Assembly: GCA_023388315.1 (NCBI GenBank)
Contig: JAEWGM010000028.1
Coordinates: 214,129 to 278,128 of the forward strand
Direction: 5' to 3'
Origin: Bacteroidota bacterium
GTDB lineage: Bacteria > Bacteroidota > Bacteroidia > Bacteroidales > Dysgonomonadaceae
Length of the DNA stretch: 64,000 nt
Part shown: one piece after another, positions 9,211 through 17,496 of the stretch
Layout of the letters: every line of letters begins with the position of its first letter
Position numbering within the stretch: position 1 is the first letter of the stretch
Notes under the pieces: generated by a model
Database searches by the model: none
The model's input: only the letters and a program-made list of their open reading frames with translations
What the model was told of the DNA's origin: nothing
Position numbers and translations under genes: made by a program

Positions 9211-10575
9211 ATGGCAACATTAATTATCATGCCCAAACAGGGCCAGTCGGTAGAAAGTTGTATCATCGGAGAAATAAAGAAAAAAGGCGATACCGTTAAA
9301 AAAGGCGATATCTTGTTTTCTTACGAAACTGATAAAGCCTCGTTTGAAGAAGAATCGCCCGAAGATGGCACCGTTTTGAAATGCTTCTACAAAGAAGGCG
9401 ATGAGGTGCCCGTTTTAAAAAATGTGATGATTATCGGCTCGCCCGATGAAGATTATTCGCAGCTGCTTCAAGCATCGGAAGACAAAGAGGACGAAAAGCG
9501 TGAAATAGTAGAAGAAACCGAAAACAACGAGAAAGAAGAAGCCGAAAAGATACCTCAACAACTAATAAATGAAACACACGAAAGCGGCCGCTCTGCCGGT
9601 TCATCCATTTCGCCTCGCGCCAAAAAACTCGCGTCTAAAAATGTGGTGGACACCACAGGCCTGTTAGGCAGTGGCCCGCACGGAAGAATTATTGAGCGCG
9701 ACATTCAGGCCGTATTGCAAGGCCGCCCCAAAATGACGCCGTTGGCAAAAAAAGTGGCATCGGCGCAAAACTTGCAGCCGCAAGGCGGCTCAGGATTGGC
9801 GGGAACGGCAAAGTCAACCGATTTGCGCCCATCGGCAAACGCTATATACGGGGCCGATTTCGAGGACAAAAAACTCAGCAACATGCGCAAACTCATCGCC
9901 AACGCGATGCACGCTTCGTTGCAAAATTCGGCCCAGCTCACCCATCATCTCGGTGCAGACGCGCGGCGCCTTCTCGCATTGCGCAAACAAGTGAAAGCCG
10001 CTAACGAAAACGGCCAACTCGATGCAAACATCACGTTGAACGATATGATTTGCTTTGCCGTTATAAAAGCGCTGAAAAAATATCCCAACGTAAATTCTCA
10101 CTTTTTGGGCGATAGCATGCGCCTTTTCAATAAAGTGCACCTCGGCCTGGCGGTTGATACAGAGCGGGGATTAATGGTGCCGGTAGTGAAAAATGCCGAC
10201 GATTTATCCATCTTGGGACTGTCCAATCAATTCAAAGAAATAGCCAACGCCTGCAAAACTGGCAGTGTGAATCCCGATATTTTGTCGGCCGAAGCCGGTA
10301 CATTCACGGTTTCAAACCTTGGAAATTATGGCGTTGAAATGTTTACGCCCGTAATTAATCTGCCGCAATCGGCCATTTTGGGCGTGAACACCATTGTGCC
10401 TCGTCCTAAAGACTTGGGCGATGGCGTGTATGCTTTTGTTCCGTATCTCGGCTTAAGCCTCACATACGATCATCGCGCGCTTGATGGCGGAGAAGCCACC
10501 CGTTTCCTCAAGCAAATAGCCATAGAAATTGAAAACCTGGAAAATCCCTTGACTCTCGAAATGGGAGAAATGTAG
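9211..10575 (+). CDS. Dihydrolipoamide acyltransferase (E2 of a 2-oxoacid dehydrogenase)
   Basis: A 454-residue E2. Domains: lipoyl domain (about 1-80, lipoyl-lysine Lys42 in ETDKASFEEE), an acidic linker, a peripheral-subunit-binding domain (about 132-170, ISPRAKKLASKN to GSGPHGRIIERDI), and the catalytic acyltransferase domain ending with the active-site motif YDHRALDGGEATRF. Between binding domain and core there is a second short match to the start of a binding domain (MTPLAKKVASAQ), apparently a partial duplicate. It transfers the acyl group to CoA. Followed by E3 and fused E1 on the same strand. Acyl specificity (pyruvate, branched-chain or acetoin type) cannot be settled by reading. Confidence 0.93.
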   Translation: MATLIIMPKQGQSVESCIIGEIKKKGDTVKKGDILFSYETDKASFEEESPEDGTVLKCFYKEGDEVPVLKNVMIIGSPDEDYSQLLQASEDKEDEKREIVEETENNEKEEAEKIPQQLINETHESGRSAGSSISPRAKKLASKNVVDTTGLLGSGPHGRIIERDIQAVLQGRPKMTPLAKKVASAQNLQPQGGSGLAGTAKSTDLRPSANAIYGADFEDKKLSNMRKLIANAMHASLQNSAQLTHHLGADARRLLALRKQVKAANENGQLDANITLNDMICFAVIKALKKYPNVNSHFLGDSMRLFNKVHLGLAVDTERGLMVPVVKNADDLSILGLSNQFKEIANACKTGSVNPDILSAEAGTFTVSNLGNYGVEMFTPVINLPQSAILGVNTIVPRPKDLGDGVYAFVPYLGLSLTYDHRALDGGEATRFLKQIAIEIENLENPLTLEMGEM

Positions 10576-10589
10576 GGTTTTTCTGTCAA

Positions 10590-10650
10590 ATAAATCACAA
10601 ATCTAAAATTTTAAAAATCCAAAATCACAAAAACGTAAATCCCAAATCAT
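10590..10650 (+). repeat. Low-complexity spacer of iterated AAATC words
   Basis: The 76-base gap between E2 and E3 genes consists largely of imperfect repeats of words such as AAATCACAAA, TCCAAAATC and AAATCCCAAATC. It resembles other iterated-word spacers in this window. No function is visible. Confidence 0.5.
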
Positions 10651-10651
10651 T

Positions 10652-12007
10652 ATGATCGACTTATTAATCATCGGCGGCGGCCCCGCCGGCTATGTAGCCG
10701 CAGAACGCGCCGGACATAAAGGACTGAAAGTAACCTTATTTGAAAAAAAAGCACTGGGCGGAGTTTGCCTCAACGAAGGCTGCATCCCCACTAAAACAAT
10801 GCTCTACAGTGCAAAAACATACGAAAATGCGCTACACGGCGATAAATACGGCATTTTTGCCGAAAACGTTCGTTTTGAATACGATAAAATTGTTTCCAGA
10901 AAAAACAAAGTGGTTCGCAAGTTGGCGGCCGGCATCAAATCCAAAATGAAAACCAACAAGGTAGAGGTTATTGAGGGCGAAGCCACCATTGTAAACCGTA
11001 GCGACAAAGGCATTGAAGTGTCGTGTAACGGCGAAACATACGTTGGCAAAAACCTGCTTATTTGCACCGGTTCGGAAGCATCGGTTCCGCCCATTCCGGG
11101 ACTGAAAGAAGCCGGCGATGTGATTTTAACCAACCGTGAAATCCTCGCCTTAAAAGAGAAGCCCGAAAATCTGGTGGTAATTGGCGGTGGTGTTATCGGT
11201 ATGGAGTTTGCCGGTTTTTATAACAGTTTGGGTTCAAAAGTTACGGTCATTGAAATGCTTCCGGAAATTTTGGGCAACAACGATTCGGAAATTTGTGCCA
11301 TGTCGCGCGATATTTTCAAGAAAAAAGGTATCGAATTCCATCTCAGTGCCAAAGTGGTACAAGTAGATGGCAATAAAGTTGTGTTTGAAAAAGATGGTGA
11401 AACACACTCTGTTGAAGGCGATAAAATATTGCTAAGCGTAGGCCGTCGCGCCAATACGCAAGGCCTGGGCTTGGAAAATATTGGTGTGGAACTTCACAAA
11501 GGCGGCATTAAAGTGGATGAAAAAATGCGCACCAATGTTCCCAATGTGTTTGCCGCCGGCGACGTTACCGGGTTTTCATTGTTGGCACACACAGCCAGCC
11601 GCGAAGGCGAGGTGGTGGTGAACAACCTCACGGGCAAAAACGATATAATGCGCTACAACGCCATCCCCGGGGTGGTGTATATCAACCCCGAAATCGCGGC
11701 CGTAGGCGAAACGGAAGAAAGCGCCAAAGCGAAAAATATTGCGTATAAAGTAGCGAAGCTTCCCATGGCGTATGCCGGCCGTTTCGTTGCCGAAAACGAA
11801 GGCGGCGTAGGGTTGTGCAAAGTGCTTGTTGGCGAAAAATACGGCGAAGTAATTGGTGTACATATGCTTGGAAACCCCAGCAGCGAAATGATTTACGGCG
11901 CCTGCATGGCCATAGAGCAAGAAATGACGCTGGAAGAAATGAAAGAAGTTGTTTTCCCGCACCCAACCGTGAGTGAGATATTTAAAGAAGTGATATTCGA
12001 GTTTTAA
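10652..12007 (+). CDS. lpdA: Dihydrolipoamide dehydrogenase (E3)
   Basis: A 451-residue flavoprotein that reoxidises the E2 lipoyl group and reduces NAD+. The FAD-binding motif IIGGGPAGYVAAERAG is at the N-terminus, the redox disulfide is Cys39/Cys44 (GGVCLNEGCIPTK), a second nucleotide-binding motif is VIGGGVIGMEFAGFYNSLG (about 173-191), FAAGDVTG is about 300, and the catalytic His lies in HPTVSE near the C-terminus. All key residues are present and length is normal. It lies between the E2 and E1 genes of the same complex. Confidence 0.97.
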   Translation: MIDLLIIGGGPAGYVAAERAGHKGLKVTLFEKKALGGVCLNEGCIPTKTMLYSAKTYENALHGDKYGIFAENVRFEYDKIVSRKNKVVRKLAAGIKSKMKTNKVEVIEGEATIVNRSDKGIEVSCNGETYVGKNLLICTGSEASVPPIPGLKEAGDVILTNREILALKEKPENLVVIGGGVIGMEFAGFYNSLGSKVTVIEMLPEILGNNDSEICAMSRDIFKKKGIEFHLSAKVVQVDGNKVVFEKDGETHSVEGDKILLSVGRRANTQGLGLENIGVELHKGGIKVDEKMRTNVPNVFAAGDVTGFSLLAHTASREGEVVVNNLTGKNDIMRYNAIPGVVYINPEIAAVGETEESAKAKNIAYKVAKLPMAYAGRFVAENEGGVGLCKVLVGEKYGEVIGVHMLGNPSSEMIYGACMAIEQEMTLEEMKEVVFPHPTVSEIFKEVIFEF

Positions 12008-12009
12008 TT

Positions 12010-12116
12010 TTGTTAATTTGCGATTTTAGAGTTACGATTTACGATTGTCTTCTGTGCAGTTCTCAAACAATGATTCTTCAACCAAATCGTACATCTACAA
12101 TCGTACATCGTAAATA
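12010..12116 (+). repeat. Iterated TTTACGAT-type spacer before the E1 gene
   Basis: The left half carries direct repeats of the word (GATTTTAGAGTTACGATTTA, then CGATTG) and the right half carries the inverse words (AATCGTACAT, AATCGTACATCGTAAA), so the spacer can fold on itself. The same word occurs at 15477-15530 and 23176-23216. Confidence 0.6.
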
Positions 12117-12123
12117 AAAAGTT

Positions 12124-14583
12124 ATGCCAAAAATCCAATTTATCGATCCCGTTGAATCCCGTAAACCGGGCTTTATAGAATTTCAACCCATACCCGTTAA
12201 TCAGTATCAAAAAACCGTTGCCGAAGAGCGCGAGAACTTTACGGATGAGGAGTTGAAAGCCATTTATCACGATATGGCGCTCATTCGCGAGTTTGAGACC
12301 ATGCTCAACACCATCAAAACCAAAGGCGAGTACAACGGTGTGGCGTATAACCATCCCGGGCCGGCGCATTTGTCCATCGGGCAGGAGAGCGCAGCGGTGG
12401 GAATGGCGTGGACGCTCACTGTGGACGATTTCATTTTCGGGAGCCACCGTTCGCACGGCGAAATTCTTGCCAAGGGAATGTCGGCCATCCACAAATTATC
12501 GGATGAGGAACTGATGAAAATCATGCAAGATTTTTTCGATGGCACGGTACTCAAAATCGTTCAAAAAGATTTCAACGGAACGGTAAAACAGCTCGCCCGA
12601 CGGTTTTTGGTTTATGGCACATTGGCGGAGATTTTTGCCCGTGAAACCGGTTTTAATAAAGGGCTTGGCGGATCGATGCACGCTTTTTTTACCCCATTTG
12701 GCGTCTATCCCAACAACGCTATTGTGGGCGGTTCGGGCGATATTGCCGTGGGCGCCGCGCTGTATAAAAAAGTCAACCGCAAACCGGGATTGGTGGTCGC
12801 CAACATCGGCGACGCGTCCATGGCGTGCGGCCCCGTTTGGGAAGGCATCGCGTTTGCCGCTATGGATCAGTTTAAAGAACTGTGGGAAGGCGATATGCAA
12901 GGCGGATTGCCCGTGATTATCAATATTATGAATAATCAATACGGAATGGGCGGTCAAACCTGCGGCGAAACCATGGGCTACGGCATTGCCGCGCGCATTG
13001 GTGCCGGCGTGAACGAAGAGCAAATGCACGCAGAACGGGTGGACGGCTACAATCCGTTGGCGGTAATCGATGCCTACAAACGGAAACGAAAAGTGCTTGA
13101 AGATAATAACGGCCCGGTTTTGTTGGATGTGCTAACATACAGATACAGTGGACATTCTCCTTCCGATGCGTCGTCGTATCGCACCAAAGAAGAGGTGGAG
13201 GCGTGGGAAGCGCAGGATTGCATTGTCACGTTTGGCAAACAGCTCATCGAAGCCGGTGTGGCTGTTCAAGAAGAGTTGGATAACACGTGGGACGACATCA
13301 AACGGGTTATCCACGAGATGTTTGTAAAAGCGATTGACGATGAAATTTCGCCGTTGATGAAAAATCCCGATGTAATCGGCGATATGATGTTTTCAAACGG
13401 TTCGGTGGATAGTTTTTCCGATGCCCAACCCGATGTGCTGATGCCGTTGGAAGAAAATTCGCGCGTAAAGAAAATCGCTGCCAAAGAGCGTTTCGCTTTT
13501 GATGCCGAAGGCAAACCGTTCAGCAAAATGAAGCAATTCCAACTTCGTGATGCTATTTTTGAAGCTATTATGGATCGGTTTTACAAAGATGCTTCGCTGA
13601 TTGCCTACGGCGAAGAAAACCGCGATTGGGGCGGTGCATTTGCCGTTTACGGCGGTATGACCGAAGCGTTACCGTATCATCGTTTGTTCAACTCGCCTAT
13701 TTCGGAAGCCGCTATCGTGGGAACTGCCATCGGTTACGCTATGTGCGGCGGACGGGTGATTCCCGAAATTATGTACTGCGATTTCCTGGGACGTTGCGGC
13801 GACGAAGTGTTTAACCAACTTCCCAAATGGCAGGCGATGAGCGGTAACGTGCTGAAAATGCCGGTTGTTTTGCGTGTATCGGTTGGATCGAAATACGGTG
13901 CGCAACACTCGCAGGATTGGACTTCGCTCGTAGCGCACATTCCCGGACTGAAAGTCTGTTTCCCCGTAACGCCTTACGATGCCAAAGGATTAATGAACGC
14001 TGCGTTACAAGGCACCGATCCGGTTATTTTCTTTGAAAGCCAACGCATTTACGATATTGGCGAACAGTTCCACGAAGGAGGCGTACCTACAGGATATTAC
14101 GAAACCCCCATCGGCGAACCCGATGTGAAAAAAGAAGGAAAAGACATTACGTTCCTCACAATTGGACACACGCTTTATCCCGCATTGCAAGCCGCGAAAG
14201 AGTTGGAAGAAAAATACGGCATAAGCGCCGAAGTGATTGACGCTCGCTCGTTGGTTCCGTTCAATTACGAAAAAGTAATCGCGTCGGTAAAGAAAACCGG
14301 AAAAATCATTGTTGCCGGCGATGCCACCGCTCGCGGCTCGTTCCTGAACGATTTGGCAGCCAACATCGGTTCGCTCTGCTTCGATTATCTCGACGCGCCC
14401 GTGTGCGTACTCGGTTCCCGCAATTGGATTACACCCGCTCACGAACTCGAAGGTTCGTTCTTCCCACAGCCGTCGTGGTTTATCGATATGGTTCACGAAC
14501 GCATTCAACCGCTTAATGGATATATTCCCGGAGAAAATTTTACGGATGCGGAGATGGTAAGGAGAGGGAGATTGGGAGTGTAG
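12124..14583 (+). CDS. Fused E1 alpha-beta subunit of a 2-oxoacid dehydrogenase
   Basis: An 819-residue thiamine-diphosphate enzyme in which alpha (about 35-440) and beta (about 470-819) subunits are one chain. Alpha features: YNHPGPAHLSIGQESAAVGM, then the TPP motif starting GDASMACGPVWEG and ending MNNQYGMGG (GDA in place of the usual GDG). Beta features: YGEENRDWGGAFAVYGG, SPISEAAIVGTAIGYAMCGG, RVSVGSKYGAQHSQDW and the C-terminal transketolase domain. It decarboxylates a 2-oxoacid and acylates the lipoyl domain of E2. Fusion of the two subunits is known in Bacteroidota; the overall look is of the branched-chain/acetoin type. A diverged copy of its last 40 codons lies at 15351-15470. Confidence 0.93.
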   Translation: MPKIQFIDPVESRKPGFIEFQPIPVNQYQKTVAEERENFTDEELKAIYHDMALIREFETMLNTIKTKGEYNGVAYNHPGPAHLSIGQESAAVGMAWTLTVDDFIFGSHRSHGEILAKGMSAIHKLSDEELMKIMQDFFDGTVLKIVQKDFNGTVKQLARRFLVYGTLAEIFARETGFNKGLGGSMHAFFTPFGVYPNNAIVGGSGDIAVGAALYKKVNRKPGLVVANIGDASMACGPVWEGIAFAAMDQFKELWEGDMQGGLPVIINIMNNQYGMGGQTCGETMGYGIAARIGAGVNEEQMHAERVDGYNPLAVIDAYKRKRKVLEDNNGPVLLDVLTYRYSGHSPSDASSYRTKEEVEAWEAQDCIVTFGKQLIEAGVAVQEELDNTWDDIKRVIHEMFVKAIDDEISPLMKNPDVIGDMMFSNGSVDSFSDAQPDVLMPLEENSRVKKIAAKERFAFDAEGKPFSKMKQFQLRDAIFEAIMDRFYKDASLIAYGEENRDWGGAFAVYGGMTEALPYHRLFNSPISEAAIVGTAIGYAMCGGRVIPEIMYCDFLGRCGDEVFNQLPKWQAMSGNVLKMPVVLRVSVGSKYGAQHSQDWTSLVAHIPGLKVCFPVTPYDAKGLMNAALQGTDPVIFFESQRIYDIGEQFHEGGVPTGYYETPIGEPDVKKEGKDITFLTIGHTLYPALQAAKELEEKYGISAEVIDARSLVPFNYEKVIASVKKTGKIIVAGDATARGSFLNDLAANIGSLCFDYLDAPVCVLGSRNWITPAHELEGSFFPQPSWFIDMVHERIQPLNGYIPGENFTDAEMVRRGRLGV

Positions 14584-14628
14584 ATATGGCTATTAGCGGA
14601 TAATCTCTATTTTTTAAACTGTAAAAAA

Positions 14629-15285
14629 ATGACAAAATATATTTCACTTCTTATTTTTCTTGCAAGCATTTTTACGAACGGATATGCTCAAAAAATTCAT
14701 TTTGGTATTCAGGGAGGGGCGGGGATAGCTACCATCACGACCGATAATGAAGATTTTAAGGATGTTGAAAACGCTTATTTGGGAATTTCAAAAAATTATC
14801 CGGTTTTTTCGTATGGTTTTAATCTGTACACAGGATATTCTATCAATGAAAATTGGGGAATAGCTGTTGAACCCGGTTTCATAAGAAAAGGTTTTGCAAA
14901 AAAAGTATCGGATAATGATCGGATTTTACGCAAAAGTTCATATTTAGATTATTTGCATATACCCATTTTAGCAGAGTTTTATCTGAAAGATGAAAATATT
15001 ACTTTCAGCGCGGGTCCCGAACTTGCTTTCTTGCTAAATGCAAATCAAAAATTTAACGGTGCGAATACCGATATATTGAATACATACACAGACAAAAAGT
15101 TTGATTTAGGACTACAGATTGGGGCTTATTATACTGTTAAAAAACACTTCGATATAGGCATAAAAGGAGGAGTCTCGCTTTTAAAAATTGATGACATTAC
15201 TCTTGTAAATAATGCAAACGAGGTGATTGGTCGCTATGCGCAGCGTAACGCTTATTCTCATTTGTTTATGAGGATTAAATTGTAG
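14629..15285 (+). CDS. Outer-membrane beta-barrel protein (porin-like, PorT family)
   Basis: A 218-residue protein with a cleavable signal peptide (MTKYISLLIFLASIFTNGYA, cut before Q) and alternating aromatic/polar strands: IHFGIQGGAGIATI, YGFNLYTGYSINENWGIAVEPGF, FSAGPELAFLL, FDLGLQIGAYY, HFDIGIKGGVSLLKI and the C-terminal FMRIKL strand. This fits the small outer-membrane beta-barrel family common in Bacteroidota. Function unknown. It starts 45 bases after the E1 stop and is enclosed between the true E1 tail and the E1-tail relic, so it may have arrived with the recombination that left the relic. Confidence 0.8.
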   Translation: MTKYISLLIFLASIFTNGYAQKIHFGIQGGAGIATITTDNEDFKDVENAYLGISKNYPVFSYGFNLYTGYSINENWGIAVEPGFIRKGFAKKVSDNDRILRKSSYLDYLHIPILAEFYLKDENITFSAGPELAFLLNANQKFNGANTDILNTYTDKKFDLGLQIGAYYTVKKHFDIGIKGGVSLLKIDDITLVNNANEVIGRYAQRNAYSHLFMRIKL

Positions 15286-15327
15286 TAAAATTGGATGAAG
15301 AATCTCGAAGCGAAGGTTTTTTTAAAA

Positions 15328-15358
15328 GGCTGTGAACTAGGAGTTTGGATTCACAGCC
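15328..15358. terminator. Hairpin after the beta-barrel gene
   Basis: A perfect 9-bp stem, GGCTGTGAA at 15328-15336 and TTCACAGCC at 15350-15358, with a 13-base loop. It lies 42 bases after the beta-barrel stop codon. There is no T-run after it, so terminator function is uncertain. The right arm coincides with the start of the E1-tail relic. Confidence 0.4.
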
Positions 15359-15470
15359 GTCGTGATTCTTGAATATGGTTCACGAACGCATCCAACCGCT
15401 TAGCGGATACATTCCGGGCGAGAACTTTACGGATGCGGAGATGGTGAGAAGGGGGAGATTGGGAGTGTAG
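15351..15470 (+). pseudogene. Relic of a second E1 gene (last 40 codons)
   Basis: Aligns without gaps to 14464-14583, the end of the fused E1 gene, at an offset of exactly 887 bases. From the ATG at 15375 to the TAG at 15470 there are 10 base differences in third positions or single-codon changes plus flanking ones; over 15373-15472 I count 11 differences in 100, nine of them synonymous, and the other two fall in one codon (Asn to Ser). Upstream of 15375 homology fades (a Trp codon has become TGA). The synonymous pattern shows that this copy diverged while still coding, so it is the tail of a formerly functional homologue rather than a decayed local duplicate. It could at most encode 31 residues now. 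Confidence 0.85.
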
Positions 15471-15476
15471 ATTAAA

Positions 15477-15530
15477 AATAAAATTTTAGATTGTCGATTT
15501 TAGAATTACGATTTTAGATTGAGAATTAAT
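15477..15530 (+). repeat. Iterated GATTTTAGA/TTACGATT spacer
   Basis: Imperfect repeats of TTTTAGATTG, CGATTTTAGAATTACGATTT and TAGATTGAG follow directly after the E1-tail relic. The remaining spacer up to the methyltransferase start (15531-15619) has no recognisable signal except GTTGCCTGCAAGCG at about 15568. Confidence 0.55.
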
Positions 15531-15619
15531 TGATTTATTATATAAGCAAATTGCGCATATTTCTGAGTTGCCTGCAAGCGTAGCAGACGACTTTAACAAA
15601 TAACAATTTAAGGAAGAAA

Positions 15620-16327
15620 ATGAGCAAATCAACAGTACAAGAAATTAAAGAAAGGTTTGACAATGACGTAGAAAGGTTTTCAAACCTTGACACAGGACAA
15701 ATTTCTACAATAGATGCAAAAATATCATTAGAACTTATTACAGAGGCATCAAAAAGAATTGTTCCGGAGGCTAAACACTTATTAGATGTTGGATGTGGTG
15801 CAGGAAACTATTCGTTAATGATGCTTACAAAAATACCCGACCTGAATTGCACATTGGTAGATTTGAGCAAACCTATGCTTGACAAAGCAATTGAAAGAGT
15901 ATCGGAAAAGACAAAAGGTAGCGTTGTTATTTTGCAAGGTGACATTAGAGATGTTGAGCTAAATGAAAATCACTTTGACATTATTTTAGCTGGTGCAGTT
16001 TTACATCATTTAAGAGATGACAATGACTGGGAAACAACTTTTGAAAAACTTTTTAAATTACTCAAACCAGGTGGTTGTTTAATGATTTCTGACTTAATTA
16101 CACAGGAGACAGAATTATTAAACGAATATACTTGGGAAAGATATGGCGAATATTTGGAAGAGCTAAGCGGAAAAGAATATCGTCAAAAAGTTTTGGACTA
16201 TGTAGCGAAAGAAGATTCGCCAAGGTCAATGAATTATCAGTTGGATCTTATGAAACAAGTTGGTTTTAGTAAAGTAGAAATTCTTCATAAGAATATGTGC
16301 TTTGGTGCATTTGGCGGAATTAAGTAA
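15620..16327 (+). CDS. Class I SAM-dependent methyltransferase
   Basis: A 235-residue cytoplasmic protein with the Rossmann methyltransferase motifs: LLDVGCGAGNYSLMML (motif I, about 54-69), CTLVDLSKPMLDKAI (acidic residue of motif II), VILQGDIRDVEL (motif III area) and FDIILAGAVLHHLRDD (motif IV). Substrate unknown. The gene is richer in A and T than the neighbouring dehydrogenase genes and sits alone between the E1-tail relic and an attC-like inverted repeat, which suggests acquisition. No promoter of the usual type was found upstream. Confidence 0.85.
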   Translation: MSKSTVQEIKERFDNDVERFSNLDTGQISTIDAKISLELITEASKRIVPEAKHLLDVGCGAGNYSLMMLTKIPDLNCTLVDLSKPMLDKAIERVSEKTKGSVVILQGDIRDVELNENHFDIILAGAVLHHLRDDNDWETTFEKLFKLLKPGGCLMISDLITQETELLNEYTWERYGEYLEELSGKEYRQKVLDYVAKEDSPRSMNYQLDLMKQVGFSKVEILHKNMCFGAFGGIK

Positions 16328-16366
16328 GAACAATATCATTGGACGGAAACGCCAGCAGGCAACATC

Positions 16367-16473
16367 GGTTTGGCAATAAGGCGGCTGAAGGGCTTCTATG
16401 AAACATTTGGGCAAGGTTCAGCAGCAGGAATTCTATTGAACTTTTGTGATAAAATCCGCCACATCGCCAATCC
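16367..16473. repeat. Large imperfect inverted repeat (cassette-boundary-like)
   Basis: Left arm 16367-16384 (GGTTTGGCAATAAGGCGG) and right arm 16456-16473 (CCGCCACATCGCCAATCC) pair at 14 of 18 positions around a 71-base centre, which itself contains a weaker pair (AGGTTCA with TGAACTT). Just outside the arms are GGCAAC (about 16358) and GTTCGC (about 16479), also mutually inverted. The layout (imperfect palindrome with outer CAAC/GTT boxes, directly 3' of a single small gene) resembles integron attC sites. No integrase is in the window, so the role is unproven. Confidence 0.5.
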
Positions 16474-16506
16474 TGCACGTTCGCATAAACTATAAAAACA
16501 CACCTT

Positions 16507-16914
16507 ATGAATTCAAAAGAAGTGGTAAAATATTTTTATGAACAGATTTTCTCAAAGAACCTGATCAATGAAATTGAAAATTATGTGGATGCTGAATGTA
16601 CGTTGAGAGTAGGAAAAGAAATAGTTCCAATGGGTGTGGACGGTATGAAAAAACATATCGCGGAAGTGCGAAATACGTATCCTGATTTTAGCATTCAAGT
16701 TATAAGACAATTCTCTGAAAATGAATATGTTATTTCAGAAATAGTGGCAGAGGGAACTCATAGCGGTGAATTTCTCGGCATAAAACCGACCCATAAGAAA
16801 TTAACTTTCACAGGTGTTGATATTGATAAAGTTAAAAGAGGAAAGATTGTGGAACATAGCGGAGCAATAAATACGTTTGAGACATTTATTAAAGAGAATA
16901 TTATAAAACTCTGA
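16507..16914 (+). CDS. SnoaL-like (polyketide-cyclase fold) protein
   Basis: A 135-residue single-domain protein of the NTF2-like fold. The features are typical of the SnoaL/ester cyclase group: an N-terminal helix (KEVVKYFYEQIFSKN), MGVDGMKKHIAEVRNTYPDF, and EGTHSGEFLGIKPTHKKLTF followed by DIDKVKRGKIVEHSG. Such proteins are often small-molecule cyclases, hydrolases or proteins of unknown role; no specific function can be given. It lies in the AT-rich islet, directly after the inverted repeat. Confidence 0.8.
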   Translation: MNSKEVVKYFYEQIFSKNLINEIENYVDAECTLRVGKEIVPMGVDGMKKHIAEVRNTYPDFSIQVIRQFSENEYVISEIVAEGTHSGEFLGIKPTHKKLTFTGVDIDKVKRGKIVEHSGAINTFETFIKENIIKL

Positions 16915-16998
16915 AACAAGTTTCCCAAATCCCGGTAGTTATCGGAACGGAACAAGTTAAAAAGGGGAATTCTCTCTTTTTTACAATACAAGCATCAA

Positions 16999-17496
16999 AT
17001 GAAAATATTATTGAGAAAATTTACCAAATCAGATTTTGCCTATTATTTCCGATTGGTAAATAATGAAAAGGTAATGGAAATGATTACCGAAAGAGCAATC
17101 GGATTAGAGGAAGCTCAAAAGGATTTTAACAAGATACTTGAAAATAATGAACTTGAATTAAATTTCGGAAACTTCAAAATTCTGAATGAAGAGACAAAGG
17201 AATTTTTAGGATTGGCAAAATTGGAGATAACCGAAACGAATAGGGTAGAAGCGGAACTTGGATATATGATTTTACCCGAACATTGGGGAAAAGGGATTGC
17301 AAGCACTGTAACAGAAAAATTAATTGAAACGGCAAGAAATCAGCAATCAATTAAGCGAATTTTTGCCATCATTGACCCTAAAAATGTACCATCAAGAAAG
17401 GTGCTGATTAATAACGGGTTTTACTCAAAAGAATTCAGAGATTTTGATGGATTACCCGGAGAAATCCTTGAATTGAATTTAATTGAAACGATATAA
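16999..17496 (+). CDS. GNAT-family N-acetyltransferase
   Basis: A 165-residue acetyltransferase related to the RimJ/RimL type: ELGYMILPEHWGKGIASTVTEKLIE (acetyl-CoA binding motif A) and FAIIDPKNVPSRKVLINNGF (motif B) are clear. Substrate unknown; could be a small amine, a protein N-terminus or a drug. Its stop codon shares one base with the start codon of the PHP-domain gene (TAATG at 17494-17498), so the two are translationally coupled even though their base composition differs. Confidence 0.85.
   Translation: MKILLRKFTKSDFAYYFRLVNNEKVMEMITERAIGLEEAQKDFNKILENNELELNFGNFKILNEETKEFLGLAKLEITETNRVEAELGYMILPEHWGKGIASTVTEKLIETARNQQSIKRIFAIIDPKNVPSRKVLINNGFYSKEFRDFDGLPGEILELNLIETI

Noticed and set aside
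12013..12492. 159-codon minus-strand open frame over the start of the E1 gene
   Set aside because: It lies opposite conserved E1 sequence and runs into the iterated spacer; no recognisable protein.
15375..15470. Small 31-codon gene
   Set aside because: It is exactly the end of an E1 gene with no start signal; better explained as a relic.
14584..15472. Transposon bounded by the duplicated E1 tails
   Set aside because: The two copies are 89 percent identical with synonymous changes, there are no terminal inverted repeats and no transposase, so target-site duplication is excluded.
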